A stretch of DNA of 6,715 nucleotides from Bacillota bacterium (lineage in GTDB: Bacteria; Bacillota; Clostridia; Christensenellales; Aristaeellaceae), in assembly GCA_009787135.1 (NCBI GenBank), contig WRGP01000138.1, positions 1 through 6,715 on the forward strand, written 5' to 3'. The notes below the pieces were generated by a model. It searched no databases, was not told the origin of the DNA, and saw only the letters and a list, made by a program, of their open reading frames with translations. This document shows, in pieces, positions 1 through 6,250 of the stretch; the first letter of the stretch is position 1; the number at the start of each line of letters is the position of its first letter. The position numbers and the translations under genes are program-made.

Positions 1-1
1 C

Positions 2-775
2 TTTGACGTGCGCGCCGGTGAGATTTTCGGCTTCCTTGGCCCAAGCGGCGCCGGCAAGACGACCACCATCAAGCTGCTGACCCGGCAGCTAAAACCGGAC
101 GCGGGCCAGATAGCGCTGTTCGGGCAGGAGATCGGCGGTATAAAGCAGTCCATGTTCGACCAAATCGGCGTGCTCTCGGACAACAGCGGCCTGTACGAGC
201 GCCTGTCCGTCTTTGAAAACCTGCGGCTCTTCGCGGACCTGAACCGCCTCCCCCTTTCCGCGATCGACACGGCGCTTGCGCAGGTGGGGCTTGCGGACGC
301 GAAGAAGAAGCTGGCGAAAAACCTCTCCCGCGGCATGAAGCAGCGGCTCATGCTGGCACGGGCGGTGCTGCACAAACCAAAGCTGCTCTTCCTGGACGAG
401 CCGACAGCATCGCTGGACCCCAGCACCACCCAGCAGATCCACAAGCTCCTGCGCGAGCTTAACAGCGAGGGCACCACGATCTTTCTGACCACGCACAACA
501 TGGAAGAGGCGGACAGGCTGTGCGCCCGCGTGGCGTTCCTCAACCACGGCAGCATCGTCACCTGTGACGCGCCGGACGCGCTCAAGCTGCAATACGCCCG
601 CGAGGAAATGATCGCCCTCACGAAGAGCGGCACGGTGCGTCGCATCGGCAAGACCGCCGGGGATCTTCGCGAATTGGCCGATAGCCTGGAAAATGACAGG
701 CTGCTCACGCTGCATTCGCAGGAGCCAAACCTGGAAGAAATATTTCTGGAACTGACAGGGAGGGATTTGGCATGA
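2..775 (+). CDS. ABC-2 type exporter ATP-binding protein, 5' end missing
   Basis: ATPase subunit of a DrrA/CcmA-like ABC exporter that would power the permease encoded next to it. The frame is open to the window edge (Phe-Asp before the GTG at 8), and that GTG falls in the strand just before Walker A, so it is internal; about 20-30 N-terminal residues lie outside. Counting from the GTG codon as residue 1: Walker A GPSGAGKTT (11-19), signature LSRGM (106-110), Walker B LLFLDE (126-131, catalytic Glu131), D-loop SLDP (135-138) and switch His163 (TTHNMEEAD). The Q-loop position reads LSDNSGLY, so the usual Gln appears to be Asp58. The C-terminal EPNLEEIFLELTGR stretch is typical of ATPases paired with ABC-2 permeases. 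The stop overlaps the permease start (ATGA), implying one operon and a 1:1 complex. Substrate cannot be read from sequence; drug, peptide or lipid export are all possible. Confidence 0.95.
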   Translation, partial: FDVRAGEIFGFLGPSGAGKTTTIKLLTRQLKPDAGQIALFGQEIGGIKQSMFDQIGVLSDNSGLYERLSVFENLRLFADLNRLPLSAIDTALAQVGLADAKKKLAKNLSRGMKQRLMLARAVLHKPKLLFLDEPTASLDPSTTQQIHKLLRELNSEGTTIFLTTHNMEEADRLCARVAFLNHGSIVTCDAPDALKLQYAREEMIALTKSGTVRRIGKTAGDLRELADSLENDRLLTLHSQEPNLEEIFLELTGRDLA

Positions 776-1470
776 GCATTCAATGGAACAAGGTTGGCGC
801 GCTGTTTCGCAAAGATCTCAAGGACGCGCTCAAGAATACCCAGTGTATCCTCATGATCGCGCTGCCCATATTTTTTGTTTTGCTATATGGCTCCATTCGC
901 TTTGGAGACGAATCCATGAGCGGCAGCCTTGTCTTTACCTTTGGTTTGCTGATGAACCTCTCCATATTGCCGGTGACGTTCATGTCCATGATGATCGCGG
1001 AGGAGAAAGAGAAGTTTACCCTGCGCACGCTCATGCTCTCCAACGTAAGCGCGGCGGATTTTCTCATTAGCAAGGCGCTTGTCGTCCTGCTGCTCGCCGA
1101 ATGCTCCACGCTCGTGATCTATGGCATTACCCGCCCGGAGGCGATTACGCTCGGCCTGTTATTGCCGATCACGGTCCTCACCCTTTTATGCCTGATCATG
1201 TTTGGCTCGCTCATTGGCATCATAAGCAAAAACCAGATGTCCACAGGCCTGTTTGCCGCGCCCGCCATGCTGCTGTTCCTCCTGCCCGCCATGCTGGCGC
1301 CGGTTAACGACAGCATGGCCTCTGTCGCGCGGTTTATGCCTACGCAGGCGATGATGGAATTGCTGAGCCGCACAGGCTCCGCCGCGTTTCACATCGCTGT
1401 GCTGGTTGCCTGGATGGTGCTGGGCGCTGTGCTTTTCATGATTGCCTATCGCAGAAAGCAGTTCGATTGA
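772..1470 (+). CDS. ABC-2 type transporter permease (exporter membrane subunit)
   Basis: Integral membrane partner of the preceding ATPase; 232 residues, a usual size for a one-domain ABC-2 permease with six helices. Hydrophobic segments lie roughly at residues 25-43, 52-75, 98-119, 126-150, 157-176 and 205-226. Between helices 2 and 3 is the cytoplasmic stretch EEKEKFTLRTLMLSNVSAADF, which matches the pattern around the ABC-2 coupling helix (charged residues, then TLR.L, then a Ser-Ala-rich turn). The start is supported by AGGGAGGG at 757-764, seven bases before ATG, and by the ATGA overlap with the upstream stop. The protein ends in a short basic cytoplasmic tail (YRRKQFD). Two such chains would be expected per exporter. 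Family assignment is firm; the transported compound is unknown. Confidence 0.92.
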   Translation: MSIQWNKVGALFRKDLKDALKNTQCILMIALPIFFVLLYGSIRFGDESMSGSLVFTFGLLMNLSILPVTFMSMMIAEEKEKFTLRTLMLSNVSAADFLISKALVVLLLAECSTLVIYGITRPEAITLGLLLPITVLTLLCLIMFGSLIGIISKNQMSTGLFAAPAMLLFLLPAMLAPVNDSMASVARFMPTQAMMELLSRTGSAAFHIAVLVAWMVLGAVLFMIAYRRKQFD

Positions 1471-1484
1471 GGATGTCAGCATTG

Positions 1485-1522
1485 ACGCGGTATCTCGGCT
1501 GCGCGCCGCCGAGATATCGCGT
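1485..1522. terminator. 15-bp hairpin between convergent genes, probable (bidirectional) terminator
   Basis: Arms 1485-1499 and 1508-1522 pair over 15 bp with one G-T wobble (1490/1517) around an 8-base loop. The core arms TATCTCGGC/GCCGAGATA are perfect. It begins 15 bases after the permease stop and lies 35 bases beyond the VanZ-family stop on the other strand, the usual place for a terminator. Neither strand has a T-tract after the stem, so intrinsic termination is an inference; it may instead protect mRNA 3' ends. Confidence 0.55.
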
Positions 1523-1557
1523 GCGGTGACGCCGGCATGCGCAGCCCCCGTAAGCCC

Positions 1558-2085
1558 TCATCGTTTTCCCCGCCCCCCTTCCCTCTCGCAAAACGCGCCG
1601 GTCAGCAAAAAACGCAGCGCCAATACAGACAGCATGCCCGCCATGCCCCCGGAAAAGTCCAGCAAAATATCCCTCACCGCGGATCCGCGCCCGGTGTACA
1701 TTTGTATCGCCTCATCCGTCACCGCCACGCAGAGCACCAAAAAAGAAGCGTGCAGCGCCGTATGCCATGTCACCCGCCGAAGCGTGGCCAGCATCAGCGC
1801 CGCCGCCGTGCCCAGGCTGAAAAATTCCACCGCGTGGGCAATTTTGCGCGCGTGCGCCTGAACATACGCGGCAAGCCGCCGCCAGCCCAGTCGTCCGCCG
1901 AGCAGACGCGCCAAAAAATCCGCGACCCGCTGGCTTTGCCTGGCGGATTCCGCCGGGGACAGCGTGGAATTGTACCAAATAAAGAAGACGCAGCCCGCCA
2001 CCAGCAGCAGCGCAAGCGCGACGCGAAACCAGCCGGCGGGAGGGGCCGGAAGTTTTCCATGTTTTTGTTTCCTATTCATCTCCAT
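1558..2085 (-). CDS. VanZ-family membrane protein
   Basis: Small integral membrane protein of the VanZ-like family, 175 residues. The namesake VanZ gives low-level teicoplanin resistance in enterococci by an unclear mechanism; most clostridial members have no known role. Seen in sequence: a basic N-terminus, TM1 about 19-37 ending FIWYNSTLSP, the family's conserved RKIAHAVEFFSLG (80-92, with Lys81 and His84), TM helices near 86-104 and 108-123, the DEAIQMYTGRGSAVRDILLD block (124-142, with Asp124, Glu125, Gln128, Arg133, Asp139) and TM4 about 143-163. The ATG at 2085 has only a weak TAGG upstream; the in-frame ATG at 2079 is an alternative differing by two residues. It is divergent from the GyrI-like gene and convergent with the ABC permease, so it is probably transcribed alone. 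It could affect glycopeptide or lipid-related envelope sensitivity, but that is inference from family. Confidence 0.87.
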   Translation of the reverse strand: MEMNRKQKHGKLPAPPAGWFRVALALLLVAGCVFFIWYNSTLSPAESARQSQRVADFLARLLGGRLGWRRLAAYVQAHARKIAHAVEFFSLGTAAALMLATLRRVTWHTALHASFLVLCVAVTDEAIQMYTGRGSAVRDILLDFSGGMAGMLSVLALRFLLTGAFCEREGGRGKR

Positions 2086-2105
2086 ATCATACGCCTAACA
2101 ACGCG

Positions 2106-2132
2106 ACTATAGAACACGGGAATCCATATCAA
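2106..2132 (-). promoter_or_regulatory. possible promoter of the VanZ-family gene
   Basis: On the minus strand TTGATA (2132-2127) and TATAGT (2111-2106) each match the sigma-A -35 and -10 consensus at five of six positions. The spacer is 15 bases, shorter than the preferred 17, so this is tentative. It lies about 20 bases upstream of the VanZ start and overlaps the leader of the divergent gene, whose own promoter I could not identify. Confidence 0.3.
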
Positions 2133-2136
2133 TGAT

Positions 2137-2144
2137 GGGGGTGG
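2137..2144 (+). promoter_or_regulatory. ribosome binding site that decides the GyrI-like start
   Basis: The purine-rich GGGGGTGG ends five bases before ATG 2150 and is the best Shine-Dalgarno-like match there. In-frame ATGs at 2132 and 2135 would put this stretch inside the gene. They have only a GGGA about ten bases upstream. The family's conserved N-terminal strand begins at MEYTII, which favours 2150. Confidence 0.5.
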
Positions 2145-2149
2145 ATAAA

Positions 2150-2602
2150 ATGGAGTATACGATTATTGACCGGGAAGCTTTCACTGTGGCCGGCGTACGG
2201 CGCACAACGCCTTATGGCGGCGGCACATGGGCCATTGTCAAAAGCAATGGCGGCCATGAAAAAGCAAAGGAATTATTCGACAAATTCTATGACCTGGGCC
2301 TATGTTTCGGTTTCAGCGATGATGGCGGCAATGACTATATGTGCGCGGTGGAATATGATGGCAGTGTGCCCGACGGCTTGGACAGTTTTCATTACCCTGC
2401 CGCGACATGGCTGAAGTTTGAGGCGCATGGCACTGTGACAGATAATACGCTAGGCAGTGTTTGGCAGCGTATCAATCATGAGTTTCTTCCGCAGAGCAAG
2501 TATATAAGAAGCGGGCTTCCTACGATTGAAAAGTATGTATCGTGGGACGAAGCAAATAATATATGCAATGTAGAAATATGGATACCTGTTGCTGAAAAGT
2601 AA
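2150..2602 (+). CDS. GyrI-like / AraC effector-binding domain protein, stand-alone
   Basis: A 150-residue protein made only of a GyrI-like (SHS2-fold, AraC_E_bind) small-molecule binding domain, with no DNA-binding part. Recognisable landmarks are the N-terminal strand EYTIIDREAFTVAGVRRTTP, the middle motif FHYPAATWLKFEAHG and the C-terminal NHEFLPQSKY...TIEKYVSWD...CNVEIWIPV block, which holds the Glu residues typical of the ligand pocket. Relatives bind drugs or other hydrophobic small molecules, inhibit gyrase (GyrI/SbmC), or hydrolyse cyclopropanoid toxins; which applies here cannot be told. The start at 2150 was preferred over 2132 because of the ribosome binding site and family length; the longer form would add six residues. 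GC is about 48% by hand count, against roughly 60-66% in sampled neighbouring coding stretches, and the 3' third falls to about 39%, suggesting recent acquisition. Divergent from VanZ and convergent with the sugar ATPase, so likely monocistronic. Confidence 0.85.
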   Translation: MEYTIIDREAFTVAGVRRTTPYGGGTWAIVKSNGGHEKAKELFDKFYDLGLCFGFSDDGGNDYMCAVEYDGSVPDGLDSFHYPAATWLKFEAHGTVTDNTLGSVWQRINHEFLPQSKYIRSGLPTIEKYVSWDEANNICNVEIWIPVAEK

Positions 2603-2637
2603 TACACCCTATGGGCTGCTATCCCCCAAACACCACA

Positions 2638-2659
2638 GGGGCGGATGACACTCCGCCCC
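2638..2659. terminator. GC-rich hairpin between convergent genes, probable bidirectional terminator
   Basis: GGGGCGGA (2638-2645) pairs perfectly with TCCGCCCC (2652-2659) around a six-base loop. It sits 36 bases after the GyrI-like stop and 27 bases past the stop of the sugar ATPase on the other strand. On the minus strand it is followed by TGTGGTGTTT, a poor T-tract; on the plus strand there is none. Position and stem strength support a terminator for either or both genes. Confidence 0.6.
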
Positions 2660-2685
2660 CCATGGTATTGCCGCAGTGATTTCCC

Positions 2686-3807
<1,122 letters not shown>

Positions 3808-3843
3808 TGAGAACGCCTCCTTAATGCTATTTGACGTACCGGC

Positions 3844-3863
3844 TCGAACAATCGCATGTTCGA
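3844..3863. repeat. inverted repeat in the leader of the sugar ATPase gene
   Basis: Perfect 7-bp arms TCGAACA (3844-3850) and TGTTCGA (3857-3863) with a six-base centre. It lies downstream of the -10 box, about 10-30 bases into the predicted transcript and 22 bases upstream of the ribosome binding site. It could be an operator for a dimeric repressor acting as a roadblock, or an mRNA hairpin. No regulator can be named. Confidence 0.5.
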
Positions 3864-3879
3864 CACCTTTGATACGCTC

Positions 3880-3908
3880 ATTATAATGACAAAATACATA
3901 AAGGTAAA
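3880..3908 (-). promoter_or_regulatory. sigma-A-type promoter of the sugar ATPase gene
   Basis: On the minus strand, -35 TTTACC (3908-3903; four of six consensus bases) and a perfect -10 TATAAT (3885-3880) are separated by exactly 17 bases. Transcription would start near 3873, giving a leader of roughly 65 bases. The surrounding DNA is AT-rich relative to the coding regions, as expected for a promoter. Confidence 0.75.
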
Positions 3909-3912
3909 CTGG

Positions 3913-3935
3913 TTTGTTTCACAAAGATTGTACAA
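3913..3935. promoter_or_regulatory. two short palindromes just upstream of the -35 box
   Basis: TTTGT-TTC-ACAAA (3913-3925) is a 5-3-5 inverted repeat beginning four bases beyond the -35 box. TTGTACAA (3928-3935) is a perfect 8-bp palindrome next to it. This is where activators or repressors of sugar genes commonly bind, but sites this short also occur by chance in AT-rich DNA. Neither fits the CcpA cre consensus by eye. The rest of the 220-base gap (3823-4042) shows no other clear element. Confidence 0.3.
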
Positions 3936-4031
3936 CCCGTTTGTAGAGTATGGCGAAGTTCACTATTATTTGGGTCTGGAATATGCATTTTTTCCATGTT
4001 CATGAAAATTGTGGACACCCTCCCGCCCGCA

Positions 4032-4045
4032 TGAACCGCGGTTCA
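4032..4045. repeat. 14-bp perfect palindrome spanning the yfbR stop codon
   Basis: TGAACCGCGGTTCA reads the same on both strands and its first three bases on the minus strand are the yfbR stop codon TGA. It contains GAAC-N4-GTTC, the skeleton of the Gram-positive LexA box. The flanks and centre do not match the fuller consensus, and no promoter is next to it. As RNA it could form only a 5-bp stem, without a T-tract, so it is not a convincing terminator. Confidence 0.45.
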
Positions 4046-4621
4046 CGCGTATGAAAGCTCATCCAGCGAAAGCCCGAAGCTCGGCGCGAATTCGCGCATA
4101 AAATCCCGAACCTCCGGCATGGCCAGCGCCTCGATATCCGCGGCGATCGCTTCTTTCGCCCTTAAGAACTCCCCGTTCCCCGCCTTGATCTCCTCCACGC
4201 ACTTGAGATACGCGCAGATCCGGTCCGCGGCCTTGACCACGCGGTGTTCCTCATCCTCCTCCGGCGTGACGAAAGGCGCGTACGCCGGGCGCAAATCCTC
4301 CGGCAGCAGGGCCAGCAGTTTGCCGCGCGCCATGCGTTCCATCGCGTCAAACGCCTCACGCACCTCCGGGGTAAAGTGCTTGATGGGCGTAGCAAGATCG
4401 CCTGTGATCACCTCGCCCACGTCATGGTACATTGCCCGCGCGGCGATTCGTTCGGCGTCAAGCGTCCCCCCATAGCGCGTATTGCGCAAGATCGCCAGGC
4501 TATGCGCGATCAGAGCGGCTTGCAGCGCATGCTCCTGATCGTTTTCCGGATAGGTATTGCGCATCAGCCCCCAGCGAAGGATGTGCCGCATGCGCGCCAT
4601 GTACGCGAAGAAGTGATGCAT
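4043..4621 (-). CDS. yfbR: HD-domain 5'-deoxynucleotidase, YfbR type
   Basis: Cytoplasmic metal-dependent phosphohydrolase; the characterised E. coli YfbR dephosphorylates deoxyribonucleoside 5'-monophosphates and takes part in dNTP pool balance and an alternative dUMP/thymidylate route. At 192 residues it is close to the E. coli protein (199) and recognisable along its full length. Metal ligands of the HD fold are His31 (ENDQEHALQ), His66-Asp67 (AMYHDVGEVITGDLATPIK) and Asp133 (KAADRICAYLKC). The deoxyribose-selecting pair Arg16-Trp17 and the catalytic-site Glu70 and Asp75 are also present, so the enzyme should be active. The C-terminus PSFGLSLDELS matches the family. The start is fixed by AAGGAG (4629-4634) seven bases upstream. 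It is the last gene after PHP and VanW, 44 bases beyond the VanW stop, and probably shares their transcript. No clear terminator follows. Confidence 0.94.
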   Translation of the reverse strand: MHHFFAYMARMRHILRWGLMRNTYPENDQEHALQAALIAHSLAILRNTRYGGTLDAERIAARAMYHDVGEVITGDLATPIKHFTPEVREAFDAMERMARGKLLALLPEDLRPAYAPFVTPEEDEEHRVVKAADRICAYLKCVEEIKAGNGEFLRAKEAIAADIEALAMPEVRDFMREFAPSFGLSLDELSYA

Positions 4622-4665
4622 CGCTTATCTCCTTATCATTTTCCGGCGGAAAGCAACCGTATCGC

Positions 4666-6231
4666 CTACCTGCGCGTTTGGGCGCCCGTATATATCCTGG
4701 TGGGGATCGGCGGATAATAGCTTTCCGAAATGGGCTTGTCGCTGCGCTTGAGCACGTTGCCGCCCTTGTCTATCGTCAGCAAATACGTCTTGACCTTGTG
4801 GCCGACGGAGCCTTTTACCTCTTTTTCCTGATCCGTATAGGTTACGTACTGGCCGTTCTTATCGCGCACTCTTTCCACCTTCGCCGGAATGGGAATTTCT
4901 TCTTTATCATGCTGCAGCTTATAGGAAAAGCCGTTTGGATCCGGCCTGCCATAAATTTCAAACTGGCAAATCTTTTTTGCATCCCGCGTCGTTTGAATGG
5001 CCGTGATGAAAATTGGCATGCCCGTGTTGTTGCGGAACACAAAATCAATGCGGTCGTCATAGACCGTGGCGTCCGCCCCAAGCTCCACATAGCCCACCGG
5101 CACGCTATGGTTGGTACGGGAAATCACCTCCAGGCCGGCCTGGATCACAGCGTTATACAGCGTGGTGGAGACCTGGCAGATGCCCCCGCCCACGCCCTTC
5201 TCATAGACGCCATAGACCTGCTCTTCCGCCTCGAAGAACCCGTTTTCCAGCGTGCGCCTGCCGACTACCTGGTTAAAGCTGATTTTTTCGCCCGGCTGAA
5301 AGGTCTTGCCATTAAAGCGGTCGCACCCCACGGCGATGTTTTCATTGCGGGCCTTTGTGCTGTTGGGGTTGATGAGCGTGGAAAAGCTTGACAGCTTGAC
5401 ATACTCGCCTCGCAGCATCTCCGCCGTAACGGACGGCGTAACCGGGAGGAGCGGCACCTGGATGACGCCGCTCTCCATGGCGTTCACCTTTTGCATAATT
5501 TGCGCTTTGAGCTTCGCGATATCGGCCTCCTGCCCATACACCTCTTCCGTCACAAAAATGGCGTTCTTGCGATTGGTATCAAACACCCTTGTCGCGTCCT
5601 GCGGCGCCTGATACACGGCCTGGCCGATTTCGTTCAGCATGCCGTCGATGACGGCAGTGTTTTTCTCCACCCCGCTGACATAGCTCCTGTCGGGCTCAGC
5701 CCGCAACCCCGCGATCGTCTTGTAGCGATTGTATATGCTCATCAAATCCCCGTCTCCACGGCCTTTAAAAAACGCCGTGTTGACCGCGTCCGATACAATG
5801 GTTTCCAGCGATTGATTCATGCCCAGCTTATCCGTATCGAGCATCCACGTCTGTTCCCGATACGCAACCGTCAGCGACCATGTGCTCAGCTCCGCGCGCG
5901 CCTTACCCAGCAGCATGTCATACGCCTGCTGCGGCGTATAGCCGTATAGCTCAATGTCGTCAATGTATATGCCCGGGTAGAAGGTGTTTTGCAGCTCGAC
6001 ATCGCTCACCTCTTTATACATCATGGCGCCCATCACGCCGAGCGTCGCCAAAAAGGCGAATACAACCAACAGCAAAAAAACGCGCAACGGCCGATAGCGC
6101 GGCGTTTTGCGGCGTTTTACCGCCTTTGGAGACGTCCTCTTCCCATTGGCCGCGCGTGCGCCCCCGGGGGCGCCCCTTGGGGGCTTTGAGGGCCGCGCCT
6201 GCGGCTTGTAGCCTTGCTGGCGATAAGACAT
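4666..6231 (-). CDS. VanW-family protein, membrane-anchored, with peptidoglycan-binding-like domain
   Basis: Cell-surface protein of 521 residues. Layout: a basic, Pro/Gly-rich cytoplasmic tail (1-48), one transmembrane anchor (about 50-71), an extracellular region resembling the PG_binding_4 domain (about 80-200, starting FYPGIYIDDIELYGYTPQQA), a linker, the VanW domain (about 285-425) and a C-terminal G5-like stretch (about 440-500). The VanW core is clear: NGKTFQPGEKISFN (307-320), GVGGGICQVSTTLYNAV (346-362, Cys352) and NHSVPVGY (374-381, His375). VanW is named from vanB-type vancomycin resistance clusters, but its biochemical function is unproven and chromosomal paralogues are common in clostridia, so resistance should not be inferred. 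ATG 6231 was chosen because the conserved parts and the tail fit it. An upstream in-frame ATG at 6321 would overlap the PHP gene by over 70 bases and add 30 unrelated residues. It starts 17 bases past the PHP stop, so it is probably co-transcribed with that gene. Confidence 0.92.
   Translation of the reverse strand: MSYRQQGYKPQARPSKPPRGAPGGARAANGKRTSPKAVKRRKTPRYRPLRVFLLLVVFAFLATLGVMGAMMYKEVSDVELQNTFYPGIYIDDIELYGYTPQQAYDMLLGKARAELSTWSLTVAYREQTWMLDTDKLGMNQSLETIVSDAVNTAFFKGRGDGDLMSIYNRYKTIAGLRAEPDRSYVSGVEKNTAVIDGMLNEIGQAVYQAPQDATRVFDTNRKNAIFVTEEVYGQEADIAKLKAQIMQKVNAMESGVIQVPLLPVTPSVTAEMLRGEYVKLSSFSTLINPNSTKARNENIAVGCDRFNGKTFQPGEKISFNQVVGRRTLENGFFEAEEQVYGVYEKGVGGGICQVSTTLYNAVIQAGLEVISRTNHSVPVGYVELGADATVYDDRIDFVFRNNTGMPIFITAIQTTRDAKKICQFEIYGRPDPNGFSYKLQHDKEEIPIPAKVERVRDKNGQYVTYTDQEKEVKGSVGHKVKTYLLTIDKGGNVLKRSDKPISESYYPPIPTRIYTGAQTRR
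6158..6173. repeat. 16-bp GC-only palindrome in the 5' coding part of the VanW gene
   Basis: GCGCCCCCGGGGGCGC is a perfect palindrome inside codons for the Pro/Gly/Ala/Arg-rich cytoplasmic tail. A second pairing, GCCCC/GGGGC, follows directly (6172-6184). It is explained at least partly by proline and glycine codons in a high-GC gene. It could also form a stable mRNA fold about 60 bases after the start codon. Confidence 0.5.
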
Positions 6232-6245
6232 AGAAGCTTCTCTCT

Positions 6246-6250
6246 CTCCT
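6246..6250 (-). promoter_or_regulatory. distant ribosome binding site of the VanW gene
   Basis: AGGAG overlaps the PHP stop codon (TAG) and lies 14 bases before ATG 6231, longer than the usual 5-9. The spacer holds GAGAGA and the 10-bp palindrome AGAAGCTTCT immediately before the start. The closer GAGAGAAG may serve instead. Either way it supports the 6231 start and translation soon after termination of the PHP gene. Confidence 0.45.

Noticed and set aside
89..715. 208-codon minus-strand frame opposite the exporter ATPase
   Set aside because: Shadow of the real gene on the plus strand; low-complexity Arg/Gln/Val-rich translation.
3844..3863. LexA (SOS) box in the sugar ATPase leader
   Set aside because: The GAAC and GTTC halves are eight bases apart instead of four, and a sugar transport ATPase is not an expected SOS gene.
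3961..4031. Intrinsic terminator after yfbR
   Set aside because: The best candidate, TTTTCATG-AA-CATG-G-AAAA, has a bulge, a two-base loop and no T-tract on the minus strand.
4432..5391. 319-codon open frame on the plus strand across the yfbR/VanW junction
   Set aside because: It runs opposite two well-supported genes and across the gap between them, with no ribosome binding site and no domain resemblance.
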